Of a DNA stretch of 64,000 nt, positions 52,326 through 60,401 are shown piece after piece (within the stretch, counting starts at the first letter, position 1; the number at the start of each line of letters is the position of its first letter). The notes beneath the pieces are model-generated. The model was not told where the DNA came from, searched no databases, and worked only from the letters and a program-made list of their open reading frames with translations. The stretch lies in NCBI GenBank assembly GCA_030424715.1, contig JAUHWH010000004.1, positions 158,437-222,436 of the forward strand. The letters are read 5' to 3'. Made by a program: the position numbers and the translations under genes. Origin of the DNA: Bdellovibrionia bacterium. GTDB lineage: Bacteria > Bdellovibrionota > Bdellovibrionia > Bdellovibrionales > JAGQZY01.

Positions 52326-52868
52326 TTATTTGAAATCGTAACTCAAAAAACCAGCGGGTTCACTTGAGCAGAAACTTCCTATGACATGAGTGAACTGAGT
52401 CACATCATGTGCTGACAATCCCATGGTTGATAGGTGAGACACCGCGTGACCTTGGCAGAGTCTTCCAATCCCAGCGTAAGCTTTTGGAATAACGAACTCG
52501 CTTAGCTTTTCCAGCCAAGACTGCTTTGGGTCTTCGTTGACTAGAATATTACAAGAAAAGGTGTCATCAATTGTCATACAGTGTGCTGTTAAAAGATCAC
52601 TTTTCCAACTGTTATCGGTGCCCTCGATGCGAGTAAATTCGATAAGCCTATTTTTTTCTCCAATGAGAACTTCTGGAAAGACGTAAGAGATTTTTTCTGT
52701 TTCAGGGCCTGTAAAGGCATCGACAATCTGCACGATAAACCGGGAGTGGCCAATCAGCTCAGGTTCTGAGGGGACTATGTAAACGGCCTCAGTCTCGGTC
52801 TCTCCTTTTTTAGCTTGAGAAGCCAGTGGTAAAAGCATCAATAAAATGGTTGTTAGAATAAGTTTCAT
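52326..52868 (-). CDS. Secreted protein of unknown function, end of the cytochrome gene run
   Basis: ATG 52868 (AGGGAG 5 bases before) starts a Sec signal MKLILTTILLMLLPLASQA. The mature part of about 160 residues is beta-rich with four or five Cys (AHC, SC, LCQGH, SFC). Upstream in-frame codons (to 52934) are unlikely. It follows the haem barrel gene after 86 bases on the same strand. No recognised family. Confidence 0.7.
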   Translation of the reverse strand: MKLILTTILLMLLPLASQAKKGETETEAVYIVPSEPELIGHSRFIVQIVDAFTGPETEKISYVFPEVLIGEKNRLIEFTRIEGTDNSWKSDLLTAHCMTIDDTFSCNILVNEDPKQSWLEKLSEFVIPKAYAGIGRLCQGHAVSHLSTMGLSAHDVTQFTHVIGSFCSSEPAGFLSYDFK

Positions 52869-52954
52869 TGTTATCTCCCTTGTTTTTAAGTTAGCAAAAT
52901 CTTTATAAAAAGTCATATGTTTTGGTGTTTTCAAACTCTAATGTTTTCAGCAGC

Positions 52955-54031
52955 TTACAAATAGAAATGCATCATAAGCCACGCATAGTCTCCCTCATCT
53001 GGCCCTCTGGCCAATTGCTTTCTTTTCATGAACACACCTTGAATTTCAAAATGAGGTCTTGGAAAAAGCGTCAGCCCAAGCCCATACATCGACTCAGTTG
53101 AGTTTTCTTGAGTGATATCCGTTTTTTTAATGTCTCCAAGTGCAATCAAGTGAATGCCTTTTTCGATTTCATATCCAAGCTTTGTAAAGTGAAAAAGTCC
53201 GCCTTGTTTTCTTCCTGGTATGGGCTCTGAATCTCTAAAGACGGTGTCAGTTATAAGATACAGTTTTTCAGTAAAGCCTAGCAGTCCATGCACACCAACT
53301 GAAAACTCCTTAGCTGCCTTGGTTTTCTTTTCAAAACTGAGACCAACTTTATCATGTGACCCAAAAGAGTAATTAAACTGTGAATAAAAGCCAGAGGCTT
53401 CAGATTCATCTCTCAATTTTCCTGAGGTCACAGCAAAGGAAAGGTCCCATTTGCTTTTTGTGTACTGAATCTCAGCAGTATTTCGTTCGGTTTGGAATCC
53501 AAACCCAAGGGGGCCTCGTGTTGATAGCACGTGTTCTGGCGTGTTGATACCAAACCTTGGAATAAACCGCCCAAGCCTAATGTTTAAAGACTCTGTTAAA
53601 GAGGTTAAAAAATAAAATTGAGAGATGTACCAGGGGCGACTTTCTTTTAAGGTGTTTGAACTTCCAGTGATATTAAGCCACGTGTTCTTGATTTTAGCCG
53701 CTAGCTCGACTTGCTCTTGCATTTCGATGAACCGACCAATGGTAGCTTGAGAAGTTTTGGAGTGAACTTGCACGGCTCTAAAGTCTCCACCAACCTTCAG
53801 CCATTCCGGTGTTTTCTTTAAGGCTCCGTAATGCCAGTTTTCCTCGCCTTCATAGCCCCAAGTACTTAACACCTCTTTACTTAAAGCCCTCCCATAATCC
53901 GTCATCATACCGCCTCCGCGAGGGCTTGCATGACAGGTCATACAATTATTATAGCCGTGCCGGATCATTTGAGGAAATGACCAGGCATTGAAGCTAAGAA
54001 ACGTTACTAATAGAGTTGGAAGAGTCTTCAC
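52955..54031 (-). CDS. Outer-membrane beta-barrel with N-terminal c-type haem motif
   Basis: The 358-residue protein has a signal peptide (about 1-18), then a single haem-binding motif CMTCH (Cys30, Cys33, His34) in the setting NNCMTCHASPRGGGMM.DYGR. A long porin-like series of amphipathic strands follows and ends WLMMHFYL. The same haem-SP-GGG-YGR start occurs in deltaproteobacterial cytochrome-like outer membrane proteins. A haem joined directly to a barrel suggests electron passage or haem sensing at the outer membrane. Gap of 7 bases to the YceI gene, so the same transcript is likely. Confidence 0.8.
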   Translation of the reverse strand: MKTLPTLLVTFLSFNAWSFPQMIRHGYNNCMTCHASPRGGGMMTDYGRALSKEVLSTWGYEGEENWHYGALKKTPEWLKVGGDFRAVQVHSKTSQATIGRFIEMQEQVELAAKIKNTWLNITGSSNTLKESRPWYISQFYFLTSLTESLNIRLGRFIPRFGINTPEHVLSTRGPLGFGFQTERNTAEIQYTKSKWDLSFAVTSGKLRDESEASGFYSQFNYSFGSHDKVGLSFEKKTKAAKEFSVGVHGLLGFTEKLYLITDTVFRDSEPIPGRKQGGLFHFTKLGYEIEKGIHLIALGDIKKTDITQENSTESMYGLGLTLFPRPHFEIQGVFMKRKQLARGPDEGDYAWLMMHFYL

Positions 54032-54038
54032 TAAAAAC

Positions 54039-54617
54039 CTACTTTGCCTTTTTTGCCAATGATTCTTTTGGCTTTTCAGAAATTTTAGATGAAACCTTTA
54101 CGGTCACTTTATCGGCGACTGTAACTCCCATAAACGATGGGATCTCAATTTTAAAGTCAGATATTTTGATTTCAAAAGAAGAATCGACTTGGCCATTATC
54201 ATCAATTTTTGCCTTTAGAGTGACTGGGCGACTTTGTCCATGAATTGTCAAAGTGGCAGGGATTTTTTTACCTGAAAACTTTGGTGAGCTGGGGGACCAT
54301 TTCTCAACTTTATAATCTTTTATCTCCAGTGTCGCTTTAGGGAATTCTTTTGTCTTAAGGTATTTCTCTTTCATGTGCTTATTTCTAAGAGACATTCCTG
54401 TGTCTAAAGAATTGAGATCAACAAAGATCTTTGCGTTCATTTTTCCACCGCTAACTGAGATCTCTCCTTCAGGCCCACTGCCTTTTCCATTGATTTTTAA
54501 AAACCCTGGATTTCCAACAGCTAAAAATTCAGTTTTACCGTTCTTTAGTTCTAAGTTCATACTTGAAAAAGCAAAGCTCGGTACAAATATTGTTAAATAT
54601 AATAATGCTCTCATCAT
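54039..54617 (-). CDS. YceI-family periplasmic protein
   Basis: The 192-residue protein has a Sec signal and a clear YceI lipocalin-like fold: VDLNSLDTGMSLRNKHMKEKYLKTKEFPKATL, ATLTIHGQSRPVTLKAKI and FKIEIPSFMGVTVADKVTVKV. YceI proteins bind long isoprenoid chains or quinones. It sits between a two-haem cytochrome lipoprotein (10-base gap) and a haem barrel (7-base gap), so it may carry a quinone- or lipid-type partner. Confidence 0.9.
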   Translation of the reverse strand: MMRALLYLTIFVPSFAFSSMNLELKNGKTEFLAVGNPGFLKINGKGSGPEGEISVSGGKMNAKIFVDLNSLDTGMSLRNKHMKEKYLKTKEFPKATLEIKDYKVEKWSPSSPKFSGKKIPATLTIHGQSRPVTLKAKIDDNGQVDSSFEIKISDFKIEIPSFMGVTVADKVTVKVSSKISEKPKESLAKKAK

Positions 54618-54627
54618 GATTTCTCCT

Positions 54628-55350
54628 TTATCTTGGGGCTCCGATGTCTATCCATCTTAAAAGTGTTGTTCTTTCTATTTGATTTAGAGGAGGGCGTGGT
54701 GGAAGGGGCATTCTCCCTTCAGAGACTTCCTCATAAATGTCGTCGATTTCATCGACTGTATTAAAATAAGTTTCTAGGTTGAGCCCATCGGCATTGCCGC
54801 CTGCTGTTGAATGACAGGCAAAACAGCGAAACTTAAAAATTTTATTTCTCACGAGCTCATAAGTGATTTCACTATCTGGCGGAACTTCAGTGAGTGGTTC
54901 TTCGATGGGGTCTAACGGATCTGTTGGTTCACCATTTCCAGGATTATCAGGGTCGCAGTTTCCTCCGCCAGCTCCAGTATTGGGTGCCCCGGCATCAACC
55001 CAGGCAATCACCAAGTCTTTTTCGGCTGGTGCAAGAGGAGGATTGGGTGACTTTGGCATTGTGTTATTGATGACTGCAAATTTGATCTGTGAGGCCCAAG
55101 TTCTTGCCGAGGCGAAGGTCGATAGGTTGACTCCTCCGGAACTTGCGCCGTTTCCATGACAACTGAAACATCTTGGCTGAAAGACCTGCGACTTCACTTG
55201 TTCAAATGTAATTCCAGGCCCTGCTCCGGTATCGCCAGGGGTGCAGGTGCCTTGACCTTGTTCAGCACCAGGGCCAGTGGGCAGGTCGTGATAAGCGGCG
55301 TAATCACATGAGATGGTTAGTAAAAAGAAAAACCCAATTAATTTCCTCAA
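54628..55350 (-). CDS. Two-haem c-type cytochrome lipoprotein
   Basis: The 240-residue protein begins with a short lipoprotein signal (lipobox TISC, Cys15). Two homologous cytochrome c units follow: CFSCH at 61-65 with MP.SPNPPLAP, and CFACH at 176-180 with MPLPPRPPL. Each is followed by a LLRWIDIGAPR / LVIAWVDAGAP end. An acidic Pro/Asp-rich linker separates them. The units resemble planctomycete-type cytochrome C domains with a Met ligand. It is probably an envelope electron carrier; partners are the haem barrel and YceI gene downstream. Confidence 0.88.
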   Translation of the reverse strand: MRKLIGFFFLLTISCDYAAYHDLPTGPGAEQGQGTCTPGDTGAGPGITFEQVKSQVFQPRCFSCHGNGASSGGVNLSTFASARTWASQIKFAVINNTMPKSPNPPLAPAEKDLVIAWVDAGAPNTGAGGGNCDPDNPGNGEPTDPLDPIEEPLTEVPPDSEITYELVRNKIFKFRCFACHSTAGGNADGLNLETYFNTVDEIDDIYEEVSEGRMPLPPRPPLNQIERTTLLRWIDIGAPR

Positions 55351-55417
55351 AAGTCCCCCTTTTGTTTTTGAAAAGTTTTAGAGGCTCAAATAAAGAGCCT
55401 CCAAATTTTTTCAGATT

Positions 55418-55744
55418 TTATTGAGCTCTACAGACAACCTCTTTCTTTAAGACTGTGCCGCCCTTTGACCAATCGTCAAAACGAACACAAGTGTAGGTAA
55501 TCGCAGAACCATCATCCATTGAGATCGTTACTACGGAGTCATCTGGAGTTTGTGAAACGACGGTGGCATTTTGAACCATGTCTTTCATCGCAGGATTTAC
55601 TCTTACGAAATGCTCGAGAGACTCTTCGAGAGACTCGGAAACAAATCCAGCCTGACTGTTCTTGAAAACTAGGTTTCCTCCACCTTTAGCGAATGCAAAT
55701 TGTGAAAGACTCATAATTGTTAAAGCTAATACTAGTTTTTTCAT
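55418..55744 (-). CDS. Small secreted protein, first gene of the cytochrome run
   Basis: The 108-residue protein has a clean Sec signal ending AFAK; an AAAGGAG ribosome binding site precedes the ATG by about 6 bases. The mature region is about 88 residues with two Cys and a beta-rich end (SAITYTCVRFDDW). No recognised family. It is divergent from the TPR/winged-helix regulator (115-base gap) and 67 bases ahead of the cytochrome gene. Confidence 0.7.
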   Translation of the reverse strand: MKKLVLALTIMSLSQFAFAKGGGNLVFKNSQAGFVSESLEESLEHFVRVNPAMKDMVQNATVVSQTPDDSVVTISMDDGSAITYTCVRFDDWSKGGTVLKKEVVCRAQ

Positions 55745-55799
55745 TTTTTTCTCCTTTGTTTAGTTATCAACTTGAATCCAAGATAGCCAAGCTCAGCCC

Positions 55800-55828
55800 T
55801 TGCTTCCACGAACACTAGTTGTTATAAA
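55800..55828 (+). promoter_or_regulatory. Putative promoter of the TPR/winged-helix regulator
   Basis: TTGCTT (55800-55805), 17-base spacer, TATAAA (55823-55828). The predicted start of transcription near 55835 falls within the tandem repeat at 55831-55850. On the other strand, TTGGCT with a 16-base spacer and GATAAC lies at about 55760-55790, for the divergent cytochrome run. Confidence 0.45.
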
Positions 55829-55830
55829 AT

Positions 55831-55850
55831 GTTGCGTATTGTTTCGTATT
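55831..55850 (+). repeat. Tandem 10-bp direct repeat at a regulator start
   Basis: GTTGCGTATT and GTTTCGTATT are contiguous and match at 9 of 10 positions, one DNA turn apart. They lie between the probable -10 and the ribosome binding site GAGGGG. This is the layout of OmpR/PhoB-type direct-repeat boxes, so autoregulation is plausible. Confidence 0.5.
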
Positions 55851-55859
55851 TGAGGGGTT

Positions 55860-57599
55860 ATGAATTCAAAATTAAGATACTTTGAGGGAGACTACGAGTC
55901 CGCCTCAAAGGGGAAAAATGATTTGGTTTCAATAGCTTATAAGATAGCTGGACTAATTTTCACCGGACAACACCAAGAAGCTAGGCTATTGGCTAAATCC
56001 TATGAGAGTAAGCTGAGTCAGGATTCACTGGCCGTCGCCTATTTTCATTTGGGCCTAAGTTACACGAGGACTTCGGACTATTCGAAGGCGCAAGAGTATT
56101 TTGTTAAAAATCTTAGTCTTGTGAGAAACGAAAAACTAAGTAACGAGTCCCAGTTTTTTGCTTACCAAGGGGCAAGCTTTTTTCGGTTCTTTTTCTCCCG
56201 TCATAAAAAAAGCCAAGAGCTTGCAGAAAAAGGCTATCGCGCTCTTTTAGAGCTAGAGAACCCTCCAAGTTTACTTCTTGGACTTTCACTAGATATTCAG
56301 GCTCATAATTTGATTCAGCTTGGGCATGTTAACCGGGGCATTAAGGTTTTTGAGAAAGCCTTGGATGTAACGAAGAAGTCAAAACTAACTGATTTATTCT
56401 CAGAGATTGAGATTTCACATCTGCTTTATCATAGTGAGTTTGATCCTGATTTAAATAAACATATTGATGTTCTTCTTAAGTATTTAAGAAAAAGTAAGAA
56501 TAAAAACGATTATTCTAGATCCGAAATCGTTTTACAAATATCAAAGCTGTACTTTCTAATGGGAAGGTTTCAAGATTCAAGTGAGTTTTTAAACCAGCAT
56601 TTTGATGTCGTCTATAAAAACCAAAACAAGCGAAAAATTGCCTTACTCAATACATTAATGGCTCAACTTGTTATACAAAAAGGACAGTATCTCGAAGCCC
56701 TATCTATTATTAGTGTTGCACTTTCACAACTTAACCCTAGTGTAGATAAAAGCCTCTACCTCCCTCTTCTTGGTCTAAAGATTAAAGCATTAAAATATTT
56801 AGGCAAACCAGCGCATGACGAAATTGAAGAGTCTAAGCTCGTGGCTCTTAAAGTGGATCGAACAATCAATAAAAACATTCAAGATCGACTTAATGGAGAA
56901 TTACAGTCTCGAAAAATTGGTGACGATAAAATAGCCGATATCATGGACAGGGTGAGAAAAGAAGACCTTACCGTGATAAAGGAGTTGCTAGGGTACCAAT
57001 TTCTTTATCCGGTCCTTGAGCTTTATAGGCTCACCCCAGGGAAACAGTATATCGTGTTTTTGGAAAAGACCGGTACGATATTGCTAGTAAGTAATTCAGC
57101 AATAAAAAATGTTGGCAAAGGGTTTACCAGAACTCAAGTTAAACTGCTTAACTGTCTTAGTGAGGGGTCTCAATCAAAAGAAAAACTAATTTCTAAAGTT
57201 TGGGGGTACGGCTACGATCCTCTTAGACACGACTCTCTTATTTACACCTCAATAGCGCGGCTGCGAAAAATATTATCCCCATTTGGACAATGGATTCATG
57301 CAGATGAAGACTCTTACAGTCTTGATTATAACGTCGAAATATCGATTCCGGAAGGTCTTGAAGAAAAGTTGGTTAAAAACTCTGAAACGCCATCAGTAAA
57401 AATTAAAACTCAGGACCTTAATCACCGGCAATTGAGTTTTTTGGCTGAAGGGGCTGATTTTCCTGTTAGTGTTAGCGAGTATGGGAAAGCGTGGAAAGTC
57501 ACAAGGATGACAGCCCTTAGAGACTTGAGAGAACTGAATGTTAAAAATCTTGTTGTAAAGATTGGACAAGGGAAGGCTACTAGATATTTACTTATTTAA
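55860..57599 (+). CDS. TPR-rich regulator with OmpR-type winged helix
   Basis: The 579-residue protein has no signal. Residues about 1-370 are TPR-like helical repeats (for example VAYFHLGLSYTRTSDYSKAQEYF). At about 425-500 an OmpR/PhoB-type DNA-binding domain occurs (FTRTQVKLLNCLSEGSQSKEKLISKVWG, then HDSLIYTSIARLRKIL). The last 60 residues resemble a second winged helix (VSVSEYGKAWKVTRMTALRDLRELNVKNLVVK). It is AT-rich like the divergent secreted/cytochrome genes, which it probably controls, as inferred from position. The signal it senses is unknown. Confidence 0.8.
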   Translation: MNSKLRYFEGDYESASKGKNDLVSIAYKIAGLIFTGQHQEARLLAKSYESKLSQDSLAVAYFHLGLSYTRTSDYSKAQEYFVKNLSLVRNEKLSNESQFFAYQGASFFRFFFSRHKKSQELAEKGYRALLELENPPSLLLGLSLDIQAHNLIQLGHVNRGIKVFEKALDVTKKSKLTDLFSEIEISHLLYHSEFDPDLNKHIDVLLKYLRKSKNKNDYSRSEIVLQISKLYFLMGRFQDSSEFLNQHFDVVYKNQNKRKIALLNTLMAQLVIQKGQYLEALSIISVALSQLNPSVDKSLYLPLLGLKIKALKYLGKPAHDEIEESKLVALKVDRTINKNIQDRLNGELQSRKIGDDKIADIMDRVRKEDLTVIKELLGYQFLYPVLELYRLTPGKQYIVFLEKTGTILLVSNSAIKNVGKGFTRTQVKLLNCLSEGSQSKEKLISKVWGYGYDPLRHDSLIYTSIARLRKILSPFGQWIHADEDSYSLDYNVEISIPEGLEEKLVKNSETPSVKIKTQDLNHRQLSFLAEGADFPVSVSEYGKAWKVTRMTALRDLRELNVKNLVVKIGQGKATRYLLI

Positions 57600-57704
57600 G
57601 TTAATACGGTGGTAGGCACGACAGATGCAAGATCCTATGTTCCTGGGCTTCCGCATTGGTTCAGTGGCTGCTCGCCCGTTTAGTTTGGAGGGGGAAACAA
57701 AATG

Positions 57705-57779
57705 GTAACAAGAATTGTGTTACTATTTTGTTACAAGGCGAGTTCTAAAAACTTGTTACAAAGCTTTTTTGTAACAAGT
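57705..57779. repeat. Cluster of GTAACA/TGTTAC inverted repeats next to tRNA-Leu
   Basis: GTAACA-N7-TGTTAC at 57705-57723, TTGTTACAA at 57728-57736 and again at 57753-57761. A perfect 12-bp hairpin lies at 57751-57762 / 57768-57779 with a 5-base loop. It lies between the 3' ends of the regulator gene and the tRNA. The hairpin may terminate both; the remaining copies are unexplained. Confidence 0.6.
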
Positions 57780-57814
57780 GATCTTTTAAACATTTAATTT
57801 TATTGGAATTATTC

Positions 57815-57901
57815 TGGTACCGACGGCGAGACTCGAACTCGCACAGTATTGCTACCGGGGGATTTTGAATCCCCTGCGTCTACCAATTCCGCCACGTCGG
57901 C
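57815..57901 (-). tRNA. tRNA-Leu (anticodon CAA)
   Basis: The 87-base cloverleaf has acceptor arms GCCGACG / CGTCGGT (G1-U72 wobble), D-loop AATTGGTAGAC, anticodon stem GGGGA / TCCCC with loop TTCAAAA (anticodon CAA), a long variable arm as in class II tRNAs, and T arm GCGAG TTCGAGT CTCGC. The gene encodes ACCA at the end. Its 3' end faces the AT-rich accessory block, the orientation expected for islands inserted at tRNA genes. Confidence 0.95.
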
Positions 57902-58161
57902 ACATGGGTTAAAAAATCGGAGTCAAAACAGCCAGATGGGTGGATCGGGCTCCGATAGGTAGAAACGGGAAACTATAAGAAGTTTCGGGCGTATACAACA
58001 AAAATTTCATGGTTCAGAGCCTTCTGATGGGCCTTCTGGCGCTTTTTGCAAAATCCCTTTGCAATTTGATGGGCGAAATGTAATGTATCGCATCATAAGT
58101 CCTTGATCCTCATCTTTTGAAACTCATCGCAAAGACATTTTGAAATATGGGAGTCCTAATA

Positions 58162-59151
58162 ATGTTGATTCGAATGATTCTATTTTCTGTTGTTTGCTCG
58201 GTAACGAGCCCTCTGACCCACGCGGCACCCAAAGCGGGAGAGGTTCAAGTGGCCCTGCCTGAAAAGGTGGTTGTTGAGAAAGTCGTCCCTAAAAAGGCCA
58301 TTAAAGTCCAGCAAGCCGAGGTGGTCAGCGCTGCGCCCTTAAATCAACCCGAGTCCAGTCGCATGCGTGAGCAGCGCCAAAAAATGGAGATGGAAACTGA
58401 AGAGCGCTTTATCCAGCGTTTAGAGACTGCCCGGATGGAAGACGAAAAAGTACGACAACAGCAGATTTTTGAACAGAAACTACGGACCTCTGCTCCAGCA
58501 GAAGAAACGGCCGAGACCTATATAATGGTGCCCCAAGCCGAGGTGGCGCCAGAAGCCACAACGATCGCTCCTAACGCTGTCGTTGCCAAGGCCACGGTCG
58601 AGCCCGCTCCCAGTCGTCAGTATTACCTTACTGTTGGTGGTGGAGGCGTGAGCTTTCCGCAAGCCGATGACTTGGCAACTCTGAACGGGGCGACCAATGT
58701 TTCGCTGGGAATGTCCCTTGGTGATCGCTTTTGGTTAGAAGCAGGCTTTTTGTACTCTTATCAAGAGGTCGACAGAGTTTTCATCAACAATGAAGACATT
58801 GATCAATTTTCATTTTCTGTGTCGCCTAAATATGACTTTGGGTTCGGCGACCAGTGGGTAACACCCATGGCCGGTTTGGTTCTTAGTTATACGAGACGTC
58901 AGTATGATGGTGGTGATGACAGCTCTCGGGCTTTTGATGCTGGTTTGTCCTTCGGTGTTGATTTTGCGATGAACAAATCGGTAAAGCTCGGGGTGGAAGG
59001 TCGTTACATGACGAACCTAAATTACGAGAGAGAACGAGGGATCAGCATTCTCGACAAAGCGATCGAGCAGTCGGTCACCGGTCGCTCTATAGAGCCGGTT
59101 GAAAACCTAGATTACACAGTTCTTATGGTCAACGCCAAGATGGTGTTTTAA
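58162..59151 (+). CDS. Outer-membrane beta-barrel protein with N-terminal coiled region
   Basis: ATG 58162 has GGGAG 9 bases before it; another ATG at 58147 lacks a site. The 329-residue product has a signal peptide to about ...THAAPK. A charged helical segment (ESSRMREQRQKMEMETEERFIQRLE) and a Pro/Ala/Glu-rich linker follow. From about residue 155 there is an eight-strand-type barrel (YYLTVGGGGVSF ... VLMVNAKMVF). It resembles OmpA/OmpW-like porin-family proteins. The charged section may extend to the peptidoglycan. Confidence 0.75.
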   Translation: MLIRMILFSVVCSVTSPLTHAAPKAGEVQVALPEKVVVEKVVPKKAIKVQQAEVVSAAPLNQPESSRMREQRQKMEMETEERFIQRLETARMEDEKVRQQQIFEQKLRTSAPAEETAETYIMVPQAEVAPEATTIAPNAVVAKATVEPAPSRQYYLTVGGGGVSFPQADDLATLNGATNVSLGMSLGDRFWLEAGFLYSYQEVDRVFINNEDIDQFSFSVSPKYDFGFGDQWVTPMAGLVLSYTRRQYDGGDDSSRAFDAGLSFGVDFAMNKSVKLGVEGRYMTNLNYERERGISILDKAIEQSVTGRSIEPVENLDYTVLMVNAKMVF

Positions 59152-59178
59152 GAGTCTCGTATTCGCGATTATTACTTT

Positions 59179-59205
59179 GGGAGGTTTTGCAGCCTCCCTT
59201 TTTTT
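59179..59205 (+). terminator. Intrinsic terminator after the outer membrane protein gene
   Basis: Stem GGGAGG / CCTCCC, 8-base loop, directly followed by seven T. It lies 28 bases after the stop. Confidence 0.85.
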
Positions 59206-59292
59206 ATGCTCAGGGCGAGCGATCGCTCCTCAAGCCTAACCTAAGGACTAGCTCATTATTGTAATCCCCTCTAACCCCCTTAGAATAATAGA

Positions 59293-59898
59293 ATGAGAAT
59301 CGTAGGCCTTGCCCTTATCTTGATGCTGACCCTGTCGACTTCGGCAAAAATATTAATCACAACTGTGGCCAAGGTGAAAAATCACGTGATCACCTCTCGC
59401 GAGGTGGGTATTCACAAAAACTTGGAGAAGGCTCTTGGGCCGTTGTTAGACCGATTTTCACGAGACAGTGTCGAAGAGCAAATTATTCAAGAGTGGTTGC
59501 TATTTTTTGAAGCCTCCACGTTTTACAATTCACAAGTAAAGAGCAGTAAAGTCACAAGCGTTTTAGCGCAGGCTCAAAAGCGATTGCGGCAAAGCAAGGA
59601 CTGGCAACGTCTGAAAGTGATGCCACACGAGTTAAGGGAGAAAGTTCAGCGTCGCCTCGAGGCCGAGCGTCTGTTTCGCTTTAAAAAGAAGGCCTCAGTC
59701 TTACCAGTGAGTCCGTCTGAAATCGAGACGGAGTACACCCAAAATCGCATCCGTTACGGCAGTCAAACTCTGGCGGAAGTGAAAGAGAAAATACGGCAAA
59801 ACAAAATTGAAGAAGACCTGCAAAGCCGCATGAGTCAGTGGTTCAAGATCTTAGAAGACAAGTATAAGGTCCAACGATTCACTAAGTTCGGAAGTTAA
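59293..59898 (+). CDS. SurA-N-like periplasmic chaperone without PPIase domain
   Basis: The 201-residue protein has a Sec signal of about 18 residues, then VAKVKNHVITSREVGIH, a typical SurA-N start. Long helices follow, with EIETEYTQNRIRYG and a C-terminal helix. The parvulin domain of SurA is absent. It probably escorts envelope proteins. It is followed after 3 bases by the GNAT gene. Confidence 0.72.
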   Translation: MRIVGLALILMLTLSTSAKILITTVAKVKNHVITSREVGIHKNLEKALGPLLDRFSRDSVEEQIIQEWLLFFEASTFYNSQVKSSKVTSVLAQAQKRLRQSKDWQRLKVMPHELREKVQRRLEAERLFRFKKKASVLPVSPSEIETEYTQNRIRYGSQTLAEVKEKIRQNKIEEDLQSRMSQWFKILEDKYKVQRFTKFGS

Positions 59899-59901
59899 GC
59901 G

Positions 59902-60351
59902 ATGAGGAATGTCGTTCTTGCCAGCACTGATGCTGAATTTCCGGTTGCTTTACTTGCCAGCATCAACGGGCGTGAAGTCGGCCCACGGGAGTGGTCCTCC
60001 CAGGCGATCCAGTCCCACATCAATAGCGAGCATCCATGGGTTGTACTGACTGATGAAGGGCGCTACACGGCGTTTATTTTGTACGTGCAGTTCGACGATG
60101 TTATCGAGGTCTGTTATCTGGAGACGCTCTCTCATTTTCGAGGGCAGGGTCAAATGAAGAGGCTTTTGGGACATCTGCTGGGCCTGCACCCTGGTGTGCG
60201 ATTTTGGCTCGACGTTCACGAAAGCAATCAGCCGGCAAGGCTGCTTTATGAAGAAATGGGCTTTAAAACCTCCGGACTGCGTAAAGGTTACTACCGAGAC
60301 GGCGGCGACTGTTTTCTTCTGGAGCGGCGGGAAATGCCAGTATCTGGCTAA
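59902..60351 (+). CDS. GNAT-family acetyltransferase
   Basis: The 149-residue protein shows the acetyl-CoA-binding GNAT pattern: YLETLSHFRGQGQMKRLLGHLL (motif A, R-G-x-G) and FWLDVHESNQPARLLYEEMGFKTSGLRKGYYRDGGDCF (motif B). It is RimI-like in the C-terminal part, so it may acetylate a protein N terminus, but the substrate is open. The N-terminal third is not typical. Confidence 0.85.
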   Translation: MRNVVLASTDAEFPVALLASINGREVGPREWSSQAIQSHINSEHPWVVLTDEGRYTAFILYVQFDDVIEVCYLETLSHFRGQGQMKRLLGHLLGLHPGVRFWLDVHESNQPARLLYEEMGFKTSGLRKGYYRDGGDCFLLERREMPVSG

Positions 60352-60401
60352 AAACTGAGTATTTCTAAGCATTTAGTTTTGTCCGTTCTCGACTATTTCC
60401 C

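Noticed and set aside
52108-52333. Two small overlapping frames on opposite strands
   Set aside because: No ribosome binding site for either, no conserved motif; kept only as a spacer note.
41220-58000. Prophage or transposon explanation for the accessory block
   Set aside because: No integrase, transposase or phage structural gene was recognised; only the tRNA-linked repeat remains as a sign of transfer.
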